A stretch of 64,000 nt of DNA from Verrucomicrobiota bacterium. GTDB taxonomy: Bacteria; Verrucomicrobiota; Verrucomicrobiia; Verrucomicrobiales; Akkermansiaceae. The notes under the pieces are model-generated. The model made no database searches and was not told the origin of the DNA. It saw only the letters and a list, made by a program, of their open reading frames with translations. Location: assembly GCA_017301995.1 (NCBI GenBank), contig JAFLEH010000004.1:124001-188000 (forward strand), given 5' to 3'. Positions 34,878 through 44,033 of this stretch are shown in pieces (the stretch's first letter is position 1; each line of letters opens with the position of its first letter). The position numbers and the translations under genes are program-made.

Positions 34878-35152
34878 GGGGGTGGAAGGTTCCCGGAGGC
34901 ATCCGGTTTCCATGGACAGATGGGGTGCCGATGAGGATGGCGCATTCTCAATGGCCCATCTGGGTTATTCGAGCCCCGTTCTGGATCGGGCGAGAAACTA
35001 CTCTGATTTCGACCCACCGTTCGAAGTGCGCGCGAAACACTAACCCAAGTCGGAAGTAATGAATGTCAATCGTTGACCACGAGCGGTCTTTCAATCACAA
35101 CCCAAGTTCACTCCATAGACGCGATGACATCGCACCAAACGGCTGGTAAAGC

Positions 35153-35581
35153 ATGAAAACAAAGGCGCCTATTCTCGTGGTGGTCGGGTGCGTGATAGCG
35201 CTGGTTGCCACTTTTAAGGTTGAACGGATCGAGGAGGTTTGCGCGCGGACGGGGGCGTCCCAGCGATACAGTCGTTACTTCTCGGTATTTTCGACGAAAC
35301 CGGTCGTGAAGGCGTCTTGGGTGGATGAGATGATTGCCAGAGGAGGACGCCGTCCGGTGGATCATGAATGGATCCGCACAATGGGGGACACAACAACCCT
35401 ATATTCGTTTTACCGCGCTCACGATTCTGCGCCGATTACCTACTGGATACGATTTGCCGAGTTGAACGACCTCAGGGATTCATTCACCGAGCAAGAGTTG
35501 GAGATGCTTGCGGACGATTTTGCATCCGGCATCAGAGAACGCCAGGAATCAGCCCTGGTGCGGTTTCGATCCCGTCAATAA
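35153..35581 (+). CDS. hypothetical single-pass membrane protein
   Basis: A 142-residue protein of unrecognised family. One N-terminal hydrophobic segment (about 7-20) could be a signal anchor. The following CARTGASQRYSRYFSVF segment and VDHEWIRT resemble small uncharacterised proteins of Verrucomicrobiota/Planctomycetota that repeat a 'Cys-x-x-Thr-Gly' motif, but this is only an impression. Base composition here and in the 275 bases upstream is less GC-rich than in neighbours. No operon partner. Confidence 0.5.
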   Translation: MKTKAPILVVVGCVIALVATFKVERIEEVCARTGASQRYSRYFSVFSTKPVVKASWVDEMIARGGRRPVDHEWIRTMGDTTTLYSFYRAHDSAPITYWIRFAELNDLRDSFTEQELEMLADDFASGIRERQESALVRFRSRQ

Positions 35582-35661
35582 ATTCAAGACGGACTGGAAC
35601 CCCTCCTCCGGACATGGGTCAAACCGAACTTGCCATTTGTCGCGATCTCCGGGCTTTTCCA

Positions 35662-37452
35662 TTATTTCCCGCCGAACCGGCGCTCGATCTCCCGCACGCC
35701 GATCTCGGTTAGGGTGGGGCGTCCGTCGGGCGCGCAGTAGGGGAGGTCGCAGGCGAAGAGCCGGTCTAGCAGTCCTTGGGTTTCCGCGAGTTTCGGGCGG
35801 ACGCCGACCGCGGCGCGGGTTGCCAGGGCGCGCGCGACGCGCTCGAAGGCGAACCGCGGGCCGGGCGAATGTTCGTGGAGGAGTTCGTCCAACAAGGATC
35901 CCAGCGTGGCGCGCGGGTCTTCCAAGTTCAGGCAGGCGGGCAGCGACTGGATTTGCAGGGTGTTGCCGCCGAACGGCTCCACTTCGATGCCCGCGGCGGC
36001 CAGTGCCGGCCGCTCGCGCAGGACCAGATCGAAATCGCGGGGGTCGGTTTCCAGCAGAACCGGGACCAGCATCCGTTGGACGGATAGATTCTCGCCCTGC
36101 TGGCGGACGAGGGTTTCGTAGAGGATCCGTTCGGTTGCCGCGCGGGGATCCAGCAGCACCAGTCCTTCCTCGCTTTCCATCAGCACCCAGCGGCGCAGCA
36201 GCACGTCGATGATCCGAAATGCGGGCGCTTGGCCGGCGGGTTCGGCTGAAGTGCCGGGCGAATCTGTTGGGGAGGTGGTTTCGGGTTCCGGTCGAACCGA
36301 GGCGGCGGGTTGCAGCGGCAGCGGCTGTTGGACGCGGGCGAGCCATGAGGGCACGGCGGCCGCGGCGGCCGGCGGGCCGGGTTTCTCCCAAACGGGAGGA
36401 TCGGCGGGTCGGTTAGGCGGGAAAACGGGTGCCACCGGAGCGCGCGGGGGAAGGGCGGGCGTCTTCGGTTTGAGAGAAGCCAGCACCGCCTCGGTGATCG
36501 CCTCGCGCACGTCCACCGGGCGGTGAAAACGGACCTCGCGTTTGGCGGGGTGGACGTTCACATCCACCAGCGTGGGTTCCAGATCGAGCCACAACCACGC
36601 GGCCGGATGCAGTCCGTCGGTTAGGGAACCGCGGAAACCGTCGGCCAGGCCGCGCGAGATCACCGCGTCCTCCACCGGGCGGCCGTTGAGAAACACGAAC
36701 TGGTGTCGCCGCCCCTTGCGCGCGTGGGCGGCGGGCAGCACGAAACCCTCCACCACGATGCCGTTGCCGCGGGTTTCCGGAAGGGTGACCAATTCCCTTG
36801 CGAGATCGTTTCCCAACAACTGCCGCACCCGGTCCACGGCGCGCGCCACGGGCGGCAGATCGAACACCTCGCGGTCGTCGCGCCGGAGCCGGAAACGGAT
36901 GTTGGGCGCGGCCAGCGCGTGGAGCCGGAGTTGGTGCTCCACATGGGCCGACTCCGTGGACTCGGCCCGCAGGAACTTCCGCCGCGCGGGCATGTTGAAA
37001 AACAGCGCCTTGGCCTCGATCGTGGTGCCGGGCGCGCAACCCGCTTCCCTAACATCGCGGAGTTTTCCACCGTCCACCAGAATCTCGGTGCCGGCCGTGG
37101 CGTCGCGTTCGCGGGTCACCATGCGGAAACGCGAGACGCTGGCGATGCTTGGCACCGCCTCGCCGCGGAACCCGAGCGTGCGGATGGTCGCGAGATCACC
37201 CGCGGTGCGGAGCTTGCTGGTGGCGTGGCGTTCCAACGAAAGCAGGGCATCCTCGCGCGACATGCCGCAGCCGTCGTCGCTCACCCGGATCAGCGCGCTG
37301 CCTCCCTGGTCCACGTCCACGCGGATCTCCCGGGCTCCGGCGTCGATGCTGTTTTCCACCAGTTCCTTGACCACCGAAGCCGGGCGTTCGACGACTTCGC
37401 CCGCGGCCACCTGGCTGGCGAGAATGTCGGAAAGCACATGGATCTTCGGCAT
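35662..37452 (-). CDS. mutL: DNA mismatch repair protein MutL
   Basis: A 596-residue MutL. The GHKL ATPase (about 1-330) shows LVENSIDAGA (Glu33, Asn34, Asp37), DDGCGM, HATSKL, TLGFRGEA and VDVNVHPAKREVRF. A Pro-rich linker (about 340-415) precedes the dimerisation domain. The endonuclease motif DQHAxxExxxxE is replaced by DPRAATERILYE (about 432-443), and the CPHGRP-like motif reads CAPDGRP (about 573-579), so the metal-binding nuclease site seems degraded although the frame is intact. It partners with MutS, which is not in the window. The ATG at 37452 fits the normal N-terminus (MPKIHVLSDILASQVAAGEV). Confidence 0.95.
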   Translation of the reverse strand: MPKIHVLSDILASQVAAGEVVERPASVVKELVENSIDAGAREIRVDVDQGGSALIRVSDDGCGMSREDALLSLERHATSKLRTAGDLATIRTLGFRGEAVPSIASVSRFRMVTRERDATAGTEILVDGGKLRDVREAGCAPGTTIEAKALFFNMPARRKFLRAESTESAHVEHQLRLHALAAPNIRFRLRRDDREVFDLPPVARAVDRVRQLLGNDLARELVTLPETRGNGIVVEGFVLPAAHARKGRRHQFVFLNGRPVEDAVISRGLADGFRGSLTDGLHPAAWLWLDLEPTLVDVNVHPAKREVRFHRPVDVREAITEAVLASLKPKTPALPPRAPVAPVFPPNRPADPPVWEKPGPPAAAAAVPSWLARVQQPLPLQPAASVRPEPETTSPTDSPGTSAEPAGQAPAFRIIDVLLRRWVLMESEEGLVLLDPRAATERILYETLVRQQGENLSVQRMLVPVLLETDPRDFDLVLRERPALAAAGIEVEPFGGNTLQIQSLPACLNLEDPRATLGSLLDELLHEHSPGPRFAFERVARALATRAAVGVRPKLAETQGLLDRLFACDLPYCAPDGRPTLTEIGVREIERRFGGK

Positions 37453-37588
37453 CGCCCGGCGATTTAAGCGCATGCCCGGCGGAATTGCCAACCCTCAAAT
37501 CGCGGGCGCTGTCGGCGGAAAAAATTGGATTGACAGGGCGGGTTGGGGGATCATCCTCGGCTTGAACAACTCAGCCAAGGAGACGAAC

Positions 37589-37798
37589 GTGGAAAACGAC
37601 TTACTGCATACCGAAAAAATCCTCGCGGATCGCAAGACCTTCTATCTCGATTTGAAGCGCAACCAGCGCGGGATGGTGGTGAAGATCACCGAGGATGTGA
37701 GCGGCAACCGCGACACGATCATGGTCCCGGCCGAGATCCTTGGCGATTTCATTTCCGCGCTTTCCGACATCAAGGCGACCGCCGACGAGAATTCCTGA
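37589..37798 (+). CDS. small PUR-domain (PUR-alpha-like, DUF3276-type) protein
   Basis: A 69-residue protein starting with GTG, six bases after an AGGAG motif, one of the few clear ribosome sites in the window. The sequence carries one PUR repeat: KILADRKTFYLDLKRNQRG, then VVKITEDVSGNRDTIMVPAE and FISALSDI. Bacterial PUR proteins bind single-stranded nucleic acid, sometimes curved as homodimers. It is divergent from mutL (137 bases between starts), so the two may share regulatory DNA. Length is somewhat shorter than typical DUF3276 proteins. Confidence 0.72.
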   Translation: MENDLLHTEKILADRKTFYLDLKRNQRGMVVKITEDVSGNRDTIMVPAEILGDFISALSDIKATADENS

Positions 37799-37820
37799 GT
37801 TTTGGGATGCGGGCGGTCTG

Positions 37821-38996
37821 TTAGGCCGGATGGTTGCGGTTTCCGGTGTAGGTGAAAAGCCGTTTGAGCCGGAGGCACGGGTTTTCCAGCAGCGTCCAGC
37901 TTGCCAGCGCGAGCGCGACCGACGCGGCGCCCGCCGCGAGCACGTAGGCGGCCACGCCCACGGCCCCGGATCCCAAGGTCGGCAGAATCCAGGCTTTCCA
38001 CAACCACGCGCTCCAGATGGGCCTCAGAAGGTGGTGGTAAACATAGAGCCCATAGCTGTATTTCCCGAAAAACCGCATCGGCCCCGACGAAAGGAACGTG
38101 CTCCACGCACCGCCGCGCGGGCTGAGCGCATACACCAGCCCGAACCCGAAACACAGCGGCACCAACACCGATAGCGCATCGATTTTCCACACCGAGAAAT
38201 TCGCGTCCCGTCCTAACACCACCAGCAGAATCGCGCCGCAGACGCCGAAAACCCAGCCGGACGGCCGGGTGAGGCGCGCCCACCATTCCGGCGACCTGGC
38301 CGCGATCGCGAGCAGTGCGCCGCAACCCAGCGTGTTGAGCCGGCCCAGCGTGGAAACGTAGCCGCTCAGGGAGTTTCCTGCGAAATCCGATAGAAAGCTC
38401 GCCATCACCGGGGCGAGCACCAGAAACGACCCGCACAGCCACGCCAGTTTGCGACGGTCCAGCCAAGCGACGATCCACGGCCAGAACAAATAGAACTGCT
38501 CTTCCACCGCCAGCGACCAGAAATGCCCCAGCGAGGTGCCGTCCGGGGTGATCAGCCACTCGCCCTCCGGCGTGCCCCAGCCCTTTGCCACCATGCCCCA
38601 GTTGGAGGCGTAGAGCCAGAACCACAGATGCGAATCCGGACCCGAAGCGTAGAGGTGGAACGTGTCGTGCGCGAACAGCCATGCCCCGCCGTAAACCAGC
38701 GCCAGCACCGCGTAATACAACGGGAAAATCCTCAGCACCCGCCGCATGATGAACACCTTGAAGTAGCCTTTCCCGCCCTTGGCATCCAACAGAATCCCGG
38801 TGATCAGGAATCCCGAAAGCACGAAAAACATATCCACCCCGTAATACCCGCTTTTCAGCAACCGCCCGATCACCGTGCTGTGATCCACGGCGGGACTCAC
38901 GGCTATGAAATGGCTCCACATGACCAGCAGCACTGCCAGTCCGCGGAATCCATCCAAGGCCCTCACGTGTCCCATGCGCGAGCCTAGCCGGGACAT
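37821..38996 (-). CDS. acyltransferase 3 (OafA/YrhL-like) membrane protein
   Basis: A 391-residue membrane O-acyltransferase with about ten hydrophobic helices. The first helix begins at RALDGFRGLAVLLVMWSHF with the family His, then YYGVDMFFVLSGFLITGILL and RRVLRIFPLYY are the usual second and third landmarks, and HFWSLAVEEQFYLFWP the fourth. The family acetylates or succinylates exopolysaccharides, O-antigen or peptidoglycan; target unknown. Start codons at 38996 or 38975 are both plausible. Convergent with the PUR gene, 22 bases apart. Confidence 0.9.
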   Translation of the reverse strand: MSRLGSRMGHVRALDGFRGLAVLLVMWSHFIAVSPAVDHSTVIGRLLKSGYYGVDMFFVLSGFLITGILLDAKGGKGYFKVFIMRRVLRIFPLYYAVLALVYGGAWLFAHDTFHLYASGPDSHLWFWLYASNWGMVAKGWGTPEGEWLITPDGTSLGHFWSLAVEEQFYLFWPWIVAWLDRRKLAWLCGSFLVLAPVMASFLSDFAGNSLSGYVSTLGRLNTLGCGALLAIAARSPEWWARLTRPSGWVFGVCGAILLVVLGRDANFSVWKIDALSVLVPLCFGFGLVYALSPRGGAWSTFLSSGPMRFFGKYSYGLYVYHHLLRPIWSAWLWKAWILPTLGSGAVGVAAYVLAAGAASVALALASWTLLENPCLRLKRLFTYTGNRNHPA

Positions 38997-39100
38997 CCGC
39001 CCCAGGTCAATCGGGATTCCGGAGCCGCCGGAGATTTGCCGACGTTTCCTCTCCCACATCGGGATGGACACCAACAGGGGCTTGTGCGAGTCTGGCGGCG

Positions 39101-42100
39101 ATGAATTTGTTTGAAAGCGATCACGTGAGACGAGGTTTCCGGAGGCTTTTGGCCGGGCGTCCGCTTGTGGGTTTGATGCTGGCGCTCGCCGCGTGGTGCG
39201 GGCCGGCAAACGGCATGCCGGAGCGGTTTTTCGCGCCGTATGTGGATGCCACGCTCTATCCGGCGTTCGATATCGCGGGCACCGCCCAAACGCGGGGCAT
39301 CCGGTATTTCACCCTGGCCTTCGTGGTGGCCGCCGGGGATACCGCCGGGGTCGATCCGCTCACGCTTGCGCCGTCCACCGTCTCGTCCTGGGGCGGGCAA
39401 AACACCCTGCGGGTCAGCACGGAGTATTTGAAGTCCGCAATCGTCGCGCTGCGCGCCCAAGGCGGCGATGTGATGCTCAGTTTCGGCGGAGCCAACGGCA
39501 CCGAACTGGCCGGGATGTACTCGAATCCCCACAACCCGACCACCCAGGCCGCGCTCTATCAGCAACGCGAGACCGAAAACCTCCAACACCTGAAACAGGC
39601 CTATCAATTCGTGATCGATACCTACGCGCTCACCCACATCGACTTCGATGTCGAGGGCGGATGGGTGGCGCATCCCTACTCGATCCAGTTGCGGGCAAAG
39701 GCGATCAAGGCGCTTCAGGACGACGCTGCCGCGGCCGGGCGCACGCTCAAGGTGTGGCTCACCCTGCCGGCGCTGCCCTCCGGATTGGATGGAAACGGCA
39801 ACACCGTGCTCAACAAAACCCTCGACGCGGGAGCCCGTGTGGATGGCATCAACATCATGGCCATGGACTACGGGGATACCTCCGCGCCCGTGGCCGATCC
39901 GGCCACCGGAAATACCGTGGTTCCTCCCAACATTCCCCCGCGGGAAAACGACAACTCCTCGGTGGGTGTGGACGCCAATACCAAGGGGCTGATGGGCGAC
40001 TACGCGATCCAGGCGGCGAATGCGCTGTTCGCGCAGATCAAAAACGCGCACACGGCCCACGGCATCGCCCTAACCAACACGGAGGCGTGGCGCAAGGTCG
40101 GGGTCACTCCGATGCTCGGCGTCAACGATGTTCAAACCGAGGTGTTCGACCTGAGCGAGGCCGGCGAACTGCTGCGCCACGCCCTAACGAACGACATCGG
40201 CATGATCTCGTTCTGGTCGATCACCCGCGACCGCCCCGCGCCGGCCGGCATGGGCGGCCAGGTCGCGCCGACGCATCACGGACTCGCCGATCCGGCGTTC
40301 GCGTTTTCCCAACTCTACGCGCCGTTTTCCGGCAATGGCGGCGAGGCGGTCTATGTTTCCAACGCCACGGCAACCGAGGGGGATTCCGGCACCCAACAGG
40401 TCGCCATGACCCTGCTGAGGCTGCCCGCCAACGCGACAAGCCGCACGATCACCTGGAACACAGCGGATGGCACCGCCATCGCCGGCACCGACTATCAGGC
40501 AGCCTCGGGCAGTGTCACTTTCGGACCTAACGAATCGGAGAAAACCATCACCCTGACCGTGCTCAACGAAACCTTGGCTGAAACCGACGAGGCGTTCTCG
40601 GTTCACTTCGCCACCACCTCCGGCGTGCCGATTCCGATGGCCGATGCCACGGTGACCGTCATCGACGACGACACGCCGCCGGGCGTTTCGATCAACGATG
40701 TGACGGTGGCGGAAGGAGCGGGAACGGCGGTGTTCACGGTCACGCTTACCCGCCCGGTCAAGGCCGGCCTAACCGGATGCGTGGCGTTCGCAACCGGTTC
40801 CGGCACCGCCACGGCGGACGGCGATTTCACCACATCCGCAGGGACGCTGGCTTTCACCGGATCGCAAACCAGCAAGACCATCGCGGTGCCGGTGACCAAT
40901 GACGCCATCGCCGAAACCGACGAGGTTTTCGTGGTTTCGCTGTCGGGCGCCGATAATCTAACCATCTCCGACCCGCAGGGTGTGGGGACGATCCAGGACA
41001 ACGACGCCACCGCGAGTGGCGGATATTCCTTCGATGTGGCAGACGACTGGGGCAGTGGCTGGCGCGCGTTCATTTCGTTCACCAACCCCGGCCCGGCGGC
41101 GTGGAATCCGTGGCGGTTGTCGTTCGACGCGCCGTGGATTCTAACCACATGGAATGTCACGGCCGCGCGCACCACCAATCCGAACGGAACCTATCACTAT
41201 GTGGTGGATCCGCCGGCCTGGGCGCCGTCGCTGGCCGCAGGCGCAACCTTCAGTTGGGATTTCAGCGTCAGCGGATCGCCGGTTTCCCCTCCAACCCATG
41301 TGATGGCCAACGGGGTTTCGCTCGCCACCCAAACGCCGGGTGTTTCAATCAACGATGTGACGCTAACCGAAGGCGACGGCGGCAGCGCCAACGCCGCGTT
41401 GACGGTGGCCCTATCCGCCGCGCACACCTCGGAGATCCGGGTGGCCTACGCGGTGGTGGGCGGCACGGCCGCGGAGGGTGTCGATTTTCTATCCCCTTCG
41501 GGCACTCTGGTTTTCGCGCCGGGGCAGGTGAGCAAGACGGTGAATGTCCAGGTGTTGGGCGATCTTACGGATGAGGACAACGAAACGGTGTTCGTCTATC
41601 TGGCGGGCGTGGATGGCCAGCCCTTGCCGCGGTTCACCGACGCCAAGGGGCAGTTGACCATCACCGACGACGATGAAATCCCGGCGCTGAGCGCGCATGG
41701 TACGAGCGTGATCGAAGGAAACAGCGGGACGAAAACCGCCACCGTCACATTGCGGCTATCACGCGTGCCGAAGCCCGGCGAGTCGGTTTCGGTCGGGTGG
41801 CAAACCGCGTCCGGCACCGCCACCGCGGGATCCGATTTCCAAAGCGCTTCCGGCACCGCCGTGTTCGCCGCCGGTTCCGCCACGCGGACCGTTTCTCTAA
41901 CGATCAATGGCGACACCGCCGACGAGCGGTTGGAAATGTTCCGGCTGGAATTGTCCGATCCCGTGGGCTGCGTGGCGGACGACACCGGCGCTGACATTCA
42001 TCTGATCGACGATGATACCACGGGTTCGCTGGGCGGCCGCCGGGTGGTGGCCTATGTGGATGGCACGGGAGGTTCGATGGTCTTGCCTCCGGCGGAGCGA

Positions 42101-43447
42101 ACCACGCATGTGTTGCTGGCATTTGCCAATCTGGACGCCTCCGGAAACTGGCAGACCGCCGGCGTCGCCTCGCAGGTGGAGGCGGTGAAGGCGTTGCGCG
42201 CCACCAATCCCAACATCAAGGTGCTTCTATCCATCGGCGGATGGACATGGTCGGAGAATTTCACCGGTGTGGCGGCCGATGCGGCCAAGCGGATCACCTT
42301 CGCGCAATCGGCCGCCAACACGGTCGATTCGCTGGGGCTGGATGGCGTGGATATCGACTGGGAATGGCCCGGCGCACAGGGCGACACCGACACCCCGCCG
42401 GGATCTAACGATTCTCACAATTTCACGCTGCTGCTCCAGGCGACGCGGGGCGCGCTCGACACGCTGGGGACCGCCAAAGGACGGCACTTCGAACTCACCG
42501 CGTTCACCGGAGGCGGCAGCGCGCAGATCGGAGCGCTGGAACTCAATGCGGTCGGTCAGGTGTTGGATTTCATCAATGTGCAGGGCTACGACCTCCGCGG
42601 GCCATGGGACGGCGTCACCGGACACCACACCGGCCTGCACTACAATCCGGGCGACTCCGGCGGATCCGCGCTCAACAGCGAGGCGATCCTCGCGCGCTAT
42701 CTCGATGCCGGAATACCCGCGGAAAAATTGCTGTTAGGAGCGGCGTTTTTCGGCCACGGCTTCAGCGGTGTGGCTTCCGCCAACCACGGTCTGTTCCAAT
42801 CCCACAATGGCGGCGGTTACACCATGCTTTACAGCCAGATCGCCGGATCGAATCTATCCGTCTCGCGCCGGTTCTGGGACGACATTGCGAAAGTTCCCTG
42901 GCTTTTCAAGGCCTCGACCGGCGAAATGATCAGCTACGACGACCCGCGGTCGATGGCGGAGAAGGCCGGCCACGCCCGCGCCGCCGGGCTGGGCGGCGTC
43001 TATTATTGGCAGGCCGGAGGCGACACCACCGATTGGCAACTGGCGGTTTCCCTGCACGACAATCTAACCGCCGAGCCGGTTTCCGACACCGACCTCGACG
43101 GCATTCCCGACGCCTGGGAGATCGGGCGGTTCGGCGATCTAACCACAGCGGATTCCCAAAGCGACCATGACCACGACGGCCAGAGCGATCTTCACGAGTG
43201 GAAAGCCGGAACCGATCCGAATGATCCGGCCGACCGTCTGCATGTCATCAGCATCGTCCGCGGTGCGGGCGTGACGGTCAACTGGCCAGTGAAGGCCGGA
43301 AAATCCTATGCCATCCACTACTCGCCGGACCTCCGGGCCGGAAGCTGGGAGGTGATCGCCGACGGCCTAACATCCGGCCCGTTTGTGGACACCGACACGG
43401 TCCGTCTGGCCCGTCCGCACGGATATTACCGGGTGGCGGTGCCTTGA
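39101..43447 (+). CDS. giant secreted chitinase with two GH18 domains, Calx-beta and CBM2-like modules
   Basis: A 1448-residue multidomain exoenzyme. Signal region about 1-38; GH18 domain 1 about 40-405 with HIDFDVEG near 179 (DxxDxDxE-type); two Calx-beta repeats (about 417-520 and 530-635); a CBM2-like cellulose/chitin-binding module about 641-741 (YSFDVADDWGSGWRAFISF); two more Calx-beta (about 748-860 and 864-972); GH18 domain 2 about 981-1320 with DGVDIDWEW near 1083; and a C-terminal Ca-binding repeat region (DTDLDGIPDAWE, DHDHDGQSDLHEW) with a terminal beta-module. The two GH18 domains are not close copies. Inferred role: endo- plus exo-type attack on chitin at or near the cell surface. 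Confidence 0.93.
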   Translation: MNLFESDHVRRGFRRLLAGRPLVGLMLALAAWCGPANGMPERFFAPYVDATLYPAFDIAGTAQTRGIRYFTLAFVVAAGDTAGVDPLTLAPSTVSSWGGQNTLRVSTEYLKSAIVALRAQGGDVMLSFGGANGTELAGMYSNPHNPTTQAALYQQRETENLQHLKQAYQFVIDTYALTHIDFDVEGGWVAHPYSIQLRAKAIKALQDDAAAAGRTLKVWLTLPALPSGLDGNGNTVLNKTLDAGARVDGINIMAMDYGDTSAPVADPATGNTVVPPNIPPRENDNSSVGVDANTKGLMGDYAIQAANALFAQIKNAHTAHGIALTNTEAWRKVGVTPMLGVNDVQTEVFDLSEAGELLRHALTNDIGMISFWSITRDRPAPAGMGGQVAPTHHGLADPAFAFSQLYAPFSGNGGEAVYVSNATATEGDSGTQQVAMTLLRLPANATSRTITWNTADGTAIAGTDYQAASGSVTFGPNESEKTITLTVLNETLAETDEAFSVHFATTSGVPIPMADATVTVIDDDTPPGVSINDVTVAEGAGTAVFTVTLTRPVKAGLTGCVAFATGSGTATADGDFTTSAGTLAFTGSQTSKTIAVPVTNDAIAETDEVFVVSLSGADNLTISDPQGVGTIQDNDATASGGYSFDVADDWGSGWRAFISFTNPGPAAWNPWRLSFDAPWILTTWNVTAARTTNPNGTYHYVVDPPAWAPSLAAGATFSWDFSVSGSPVSPPTHVMANGVSLATQTPGVSINDVTLTEGDGGSANAALTVALSAAHTSEIRVAYAVVGGTAAEGVDFLSPSGTLVFAPGQVSKTVNVQVLGDLTDEDNETVFVYLAGVDGQPLPRFTDAKGQLTITDDDEIPALSAHGTSVIEGNSGTKTATVTLRLSRVPKPGESVSVGWQTASGTATAGSDFQSASGTAVFAAGSATRTVSLTINGDTADERLEMFRLELSDPVGCVADDTGADIHLIDDDTTGSLGGRRVVAYVDGTGGSMVLPPAERTTHVLLAFANLDASGNWQTAGVASQVEAVKALRATNPNIKVLLSIGGWTWSENFTGVAADAAKRITFAQSAANTVDSLGLDGVDIDWEWPGAQGDTDTPPGSNDSHNFTLLLQATRGALDTLGTAKGRHFELTAFTGGGSAQIGALELNAVGQVLDFINVQGYDLRGPWDGVTGHHTGLHYNPGDSGGSALNSEAILARYLDAGIPAEKLLLGAAFFGHGFSGVASANHGLFQSHNGGGYTMLYSQIAGSNLSVSRRFWDDIAKVPWLFKASTGEMISYDDPRSMAEKAGHARAAGLGGVYYWQAGGDTTDWQLAVSLHDNLTAEPVSDTDLDGIPDAWEIGRFGDLTTADSQSDHDHDGQSDLHEWKAGTDPNDPADRLHVISIVRGAGVTVNWPVKAGKSYAIHYSPDLRAGSWEVIADGLTSGPFVDTDTVRLARPHGYYRVAVP

Positions 43448-43471
43448 GACTTTGCGTCCGCCGCCCGCCAA

Positions 43472-43978
43472 TCAATCCTCGCGTTCGGCCTTCTTCCGCT
43501 CGCGGGCTTCCCTGAAGAATTTCTGGATGAGTGCCAGCGAAGGTTCGGCCAGGACGCCGGAGACAACCTCGCAGCGGTGGTTGAGCGGCGGATTGGCATC
43601 CAGCAGGTTGATCCATCCGCCGGCGGCGCCGGCTTTGGCGTCGGGGCAGCCGAACACCACGCGGTCCGGCCGGCAGTGGACGATGGCGCCCGCGCACATC
43701 GGGCAGGGTTCCTTGGTGACGTAGAGGGTGCAGCGTTCCAACCGCCAGTCGCCGATCGCCTGCTGCGCGGCGGTTAGGGCAAGCATTTCCGCGTGGGCCG
43801 TGGCGTCGCGCAAGGTTTCCACCTGATTCCACGCGCGGGCGATGATCCGTCCCTCATGGACGACGACGGCTCCGATAGGCACCTCCTCGGCGGCGAATGC
43901 CTTGCGGGCTTCACGGAGCGCTTGCTCCATGAAATGTTCGTCGCTCCGGAGGTCGATGATCGGCAGGGTGTCGTCCAT
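43472..43978 (-). CDS. tadA: tRNA-specific adenosine deaminase
   Basis: A 168-residue TadA that converts A34 to inosine in tRNA-Arg(ACG). The zinc-deaminase motif HAE (His62, Glu64) and PCPMCAG (Cys92, Cys95) are intact, with AVVVHEGRIIARAWN before. Length is standard, ending in a basic helix. The upstream region is occupied by the hairpin tandem array. Confidence 0.94.
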   Translation of the reverse strand: MDDTLPIIDLRSDEHFMEQALREARKAFAAEEVPIGAVVVHEGRIIARAWNQVETLRDATAHAEMLALTAAQQAIGDWRLERCTLYVTKEPCPMCAGAIVHCRPDRVVFGCPDAKAGAAGGWINLLDANPPLNHRCEVVSGVLAEPSLALIQKFFREARERKKAERED

Positions 43979-44033
43979 GGCCGGGGTTTAGCGCGCCGGG
44001 AGCGGCTTGCCAAGTGGGAACGGCGCGGTCTCC

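Noticed and set aside
33366..35152. Frameshift hiding the rest of the biotin domain
   Set aside because: No frame downstream of 34877 contains an MKM-like biotinylation motif or similar sequence.
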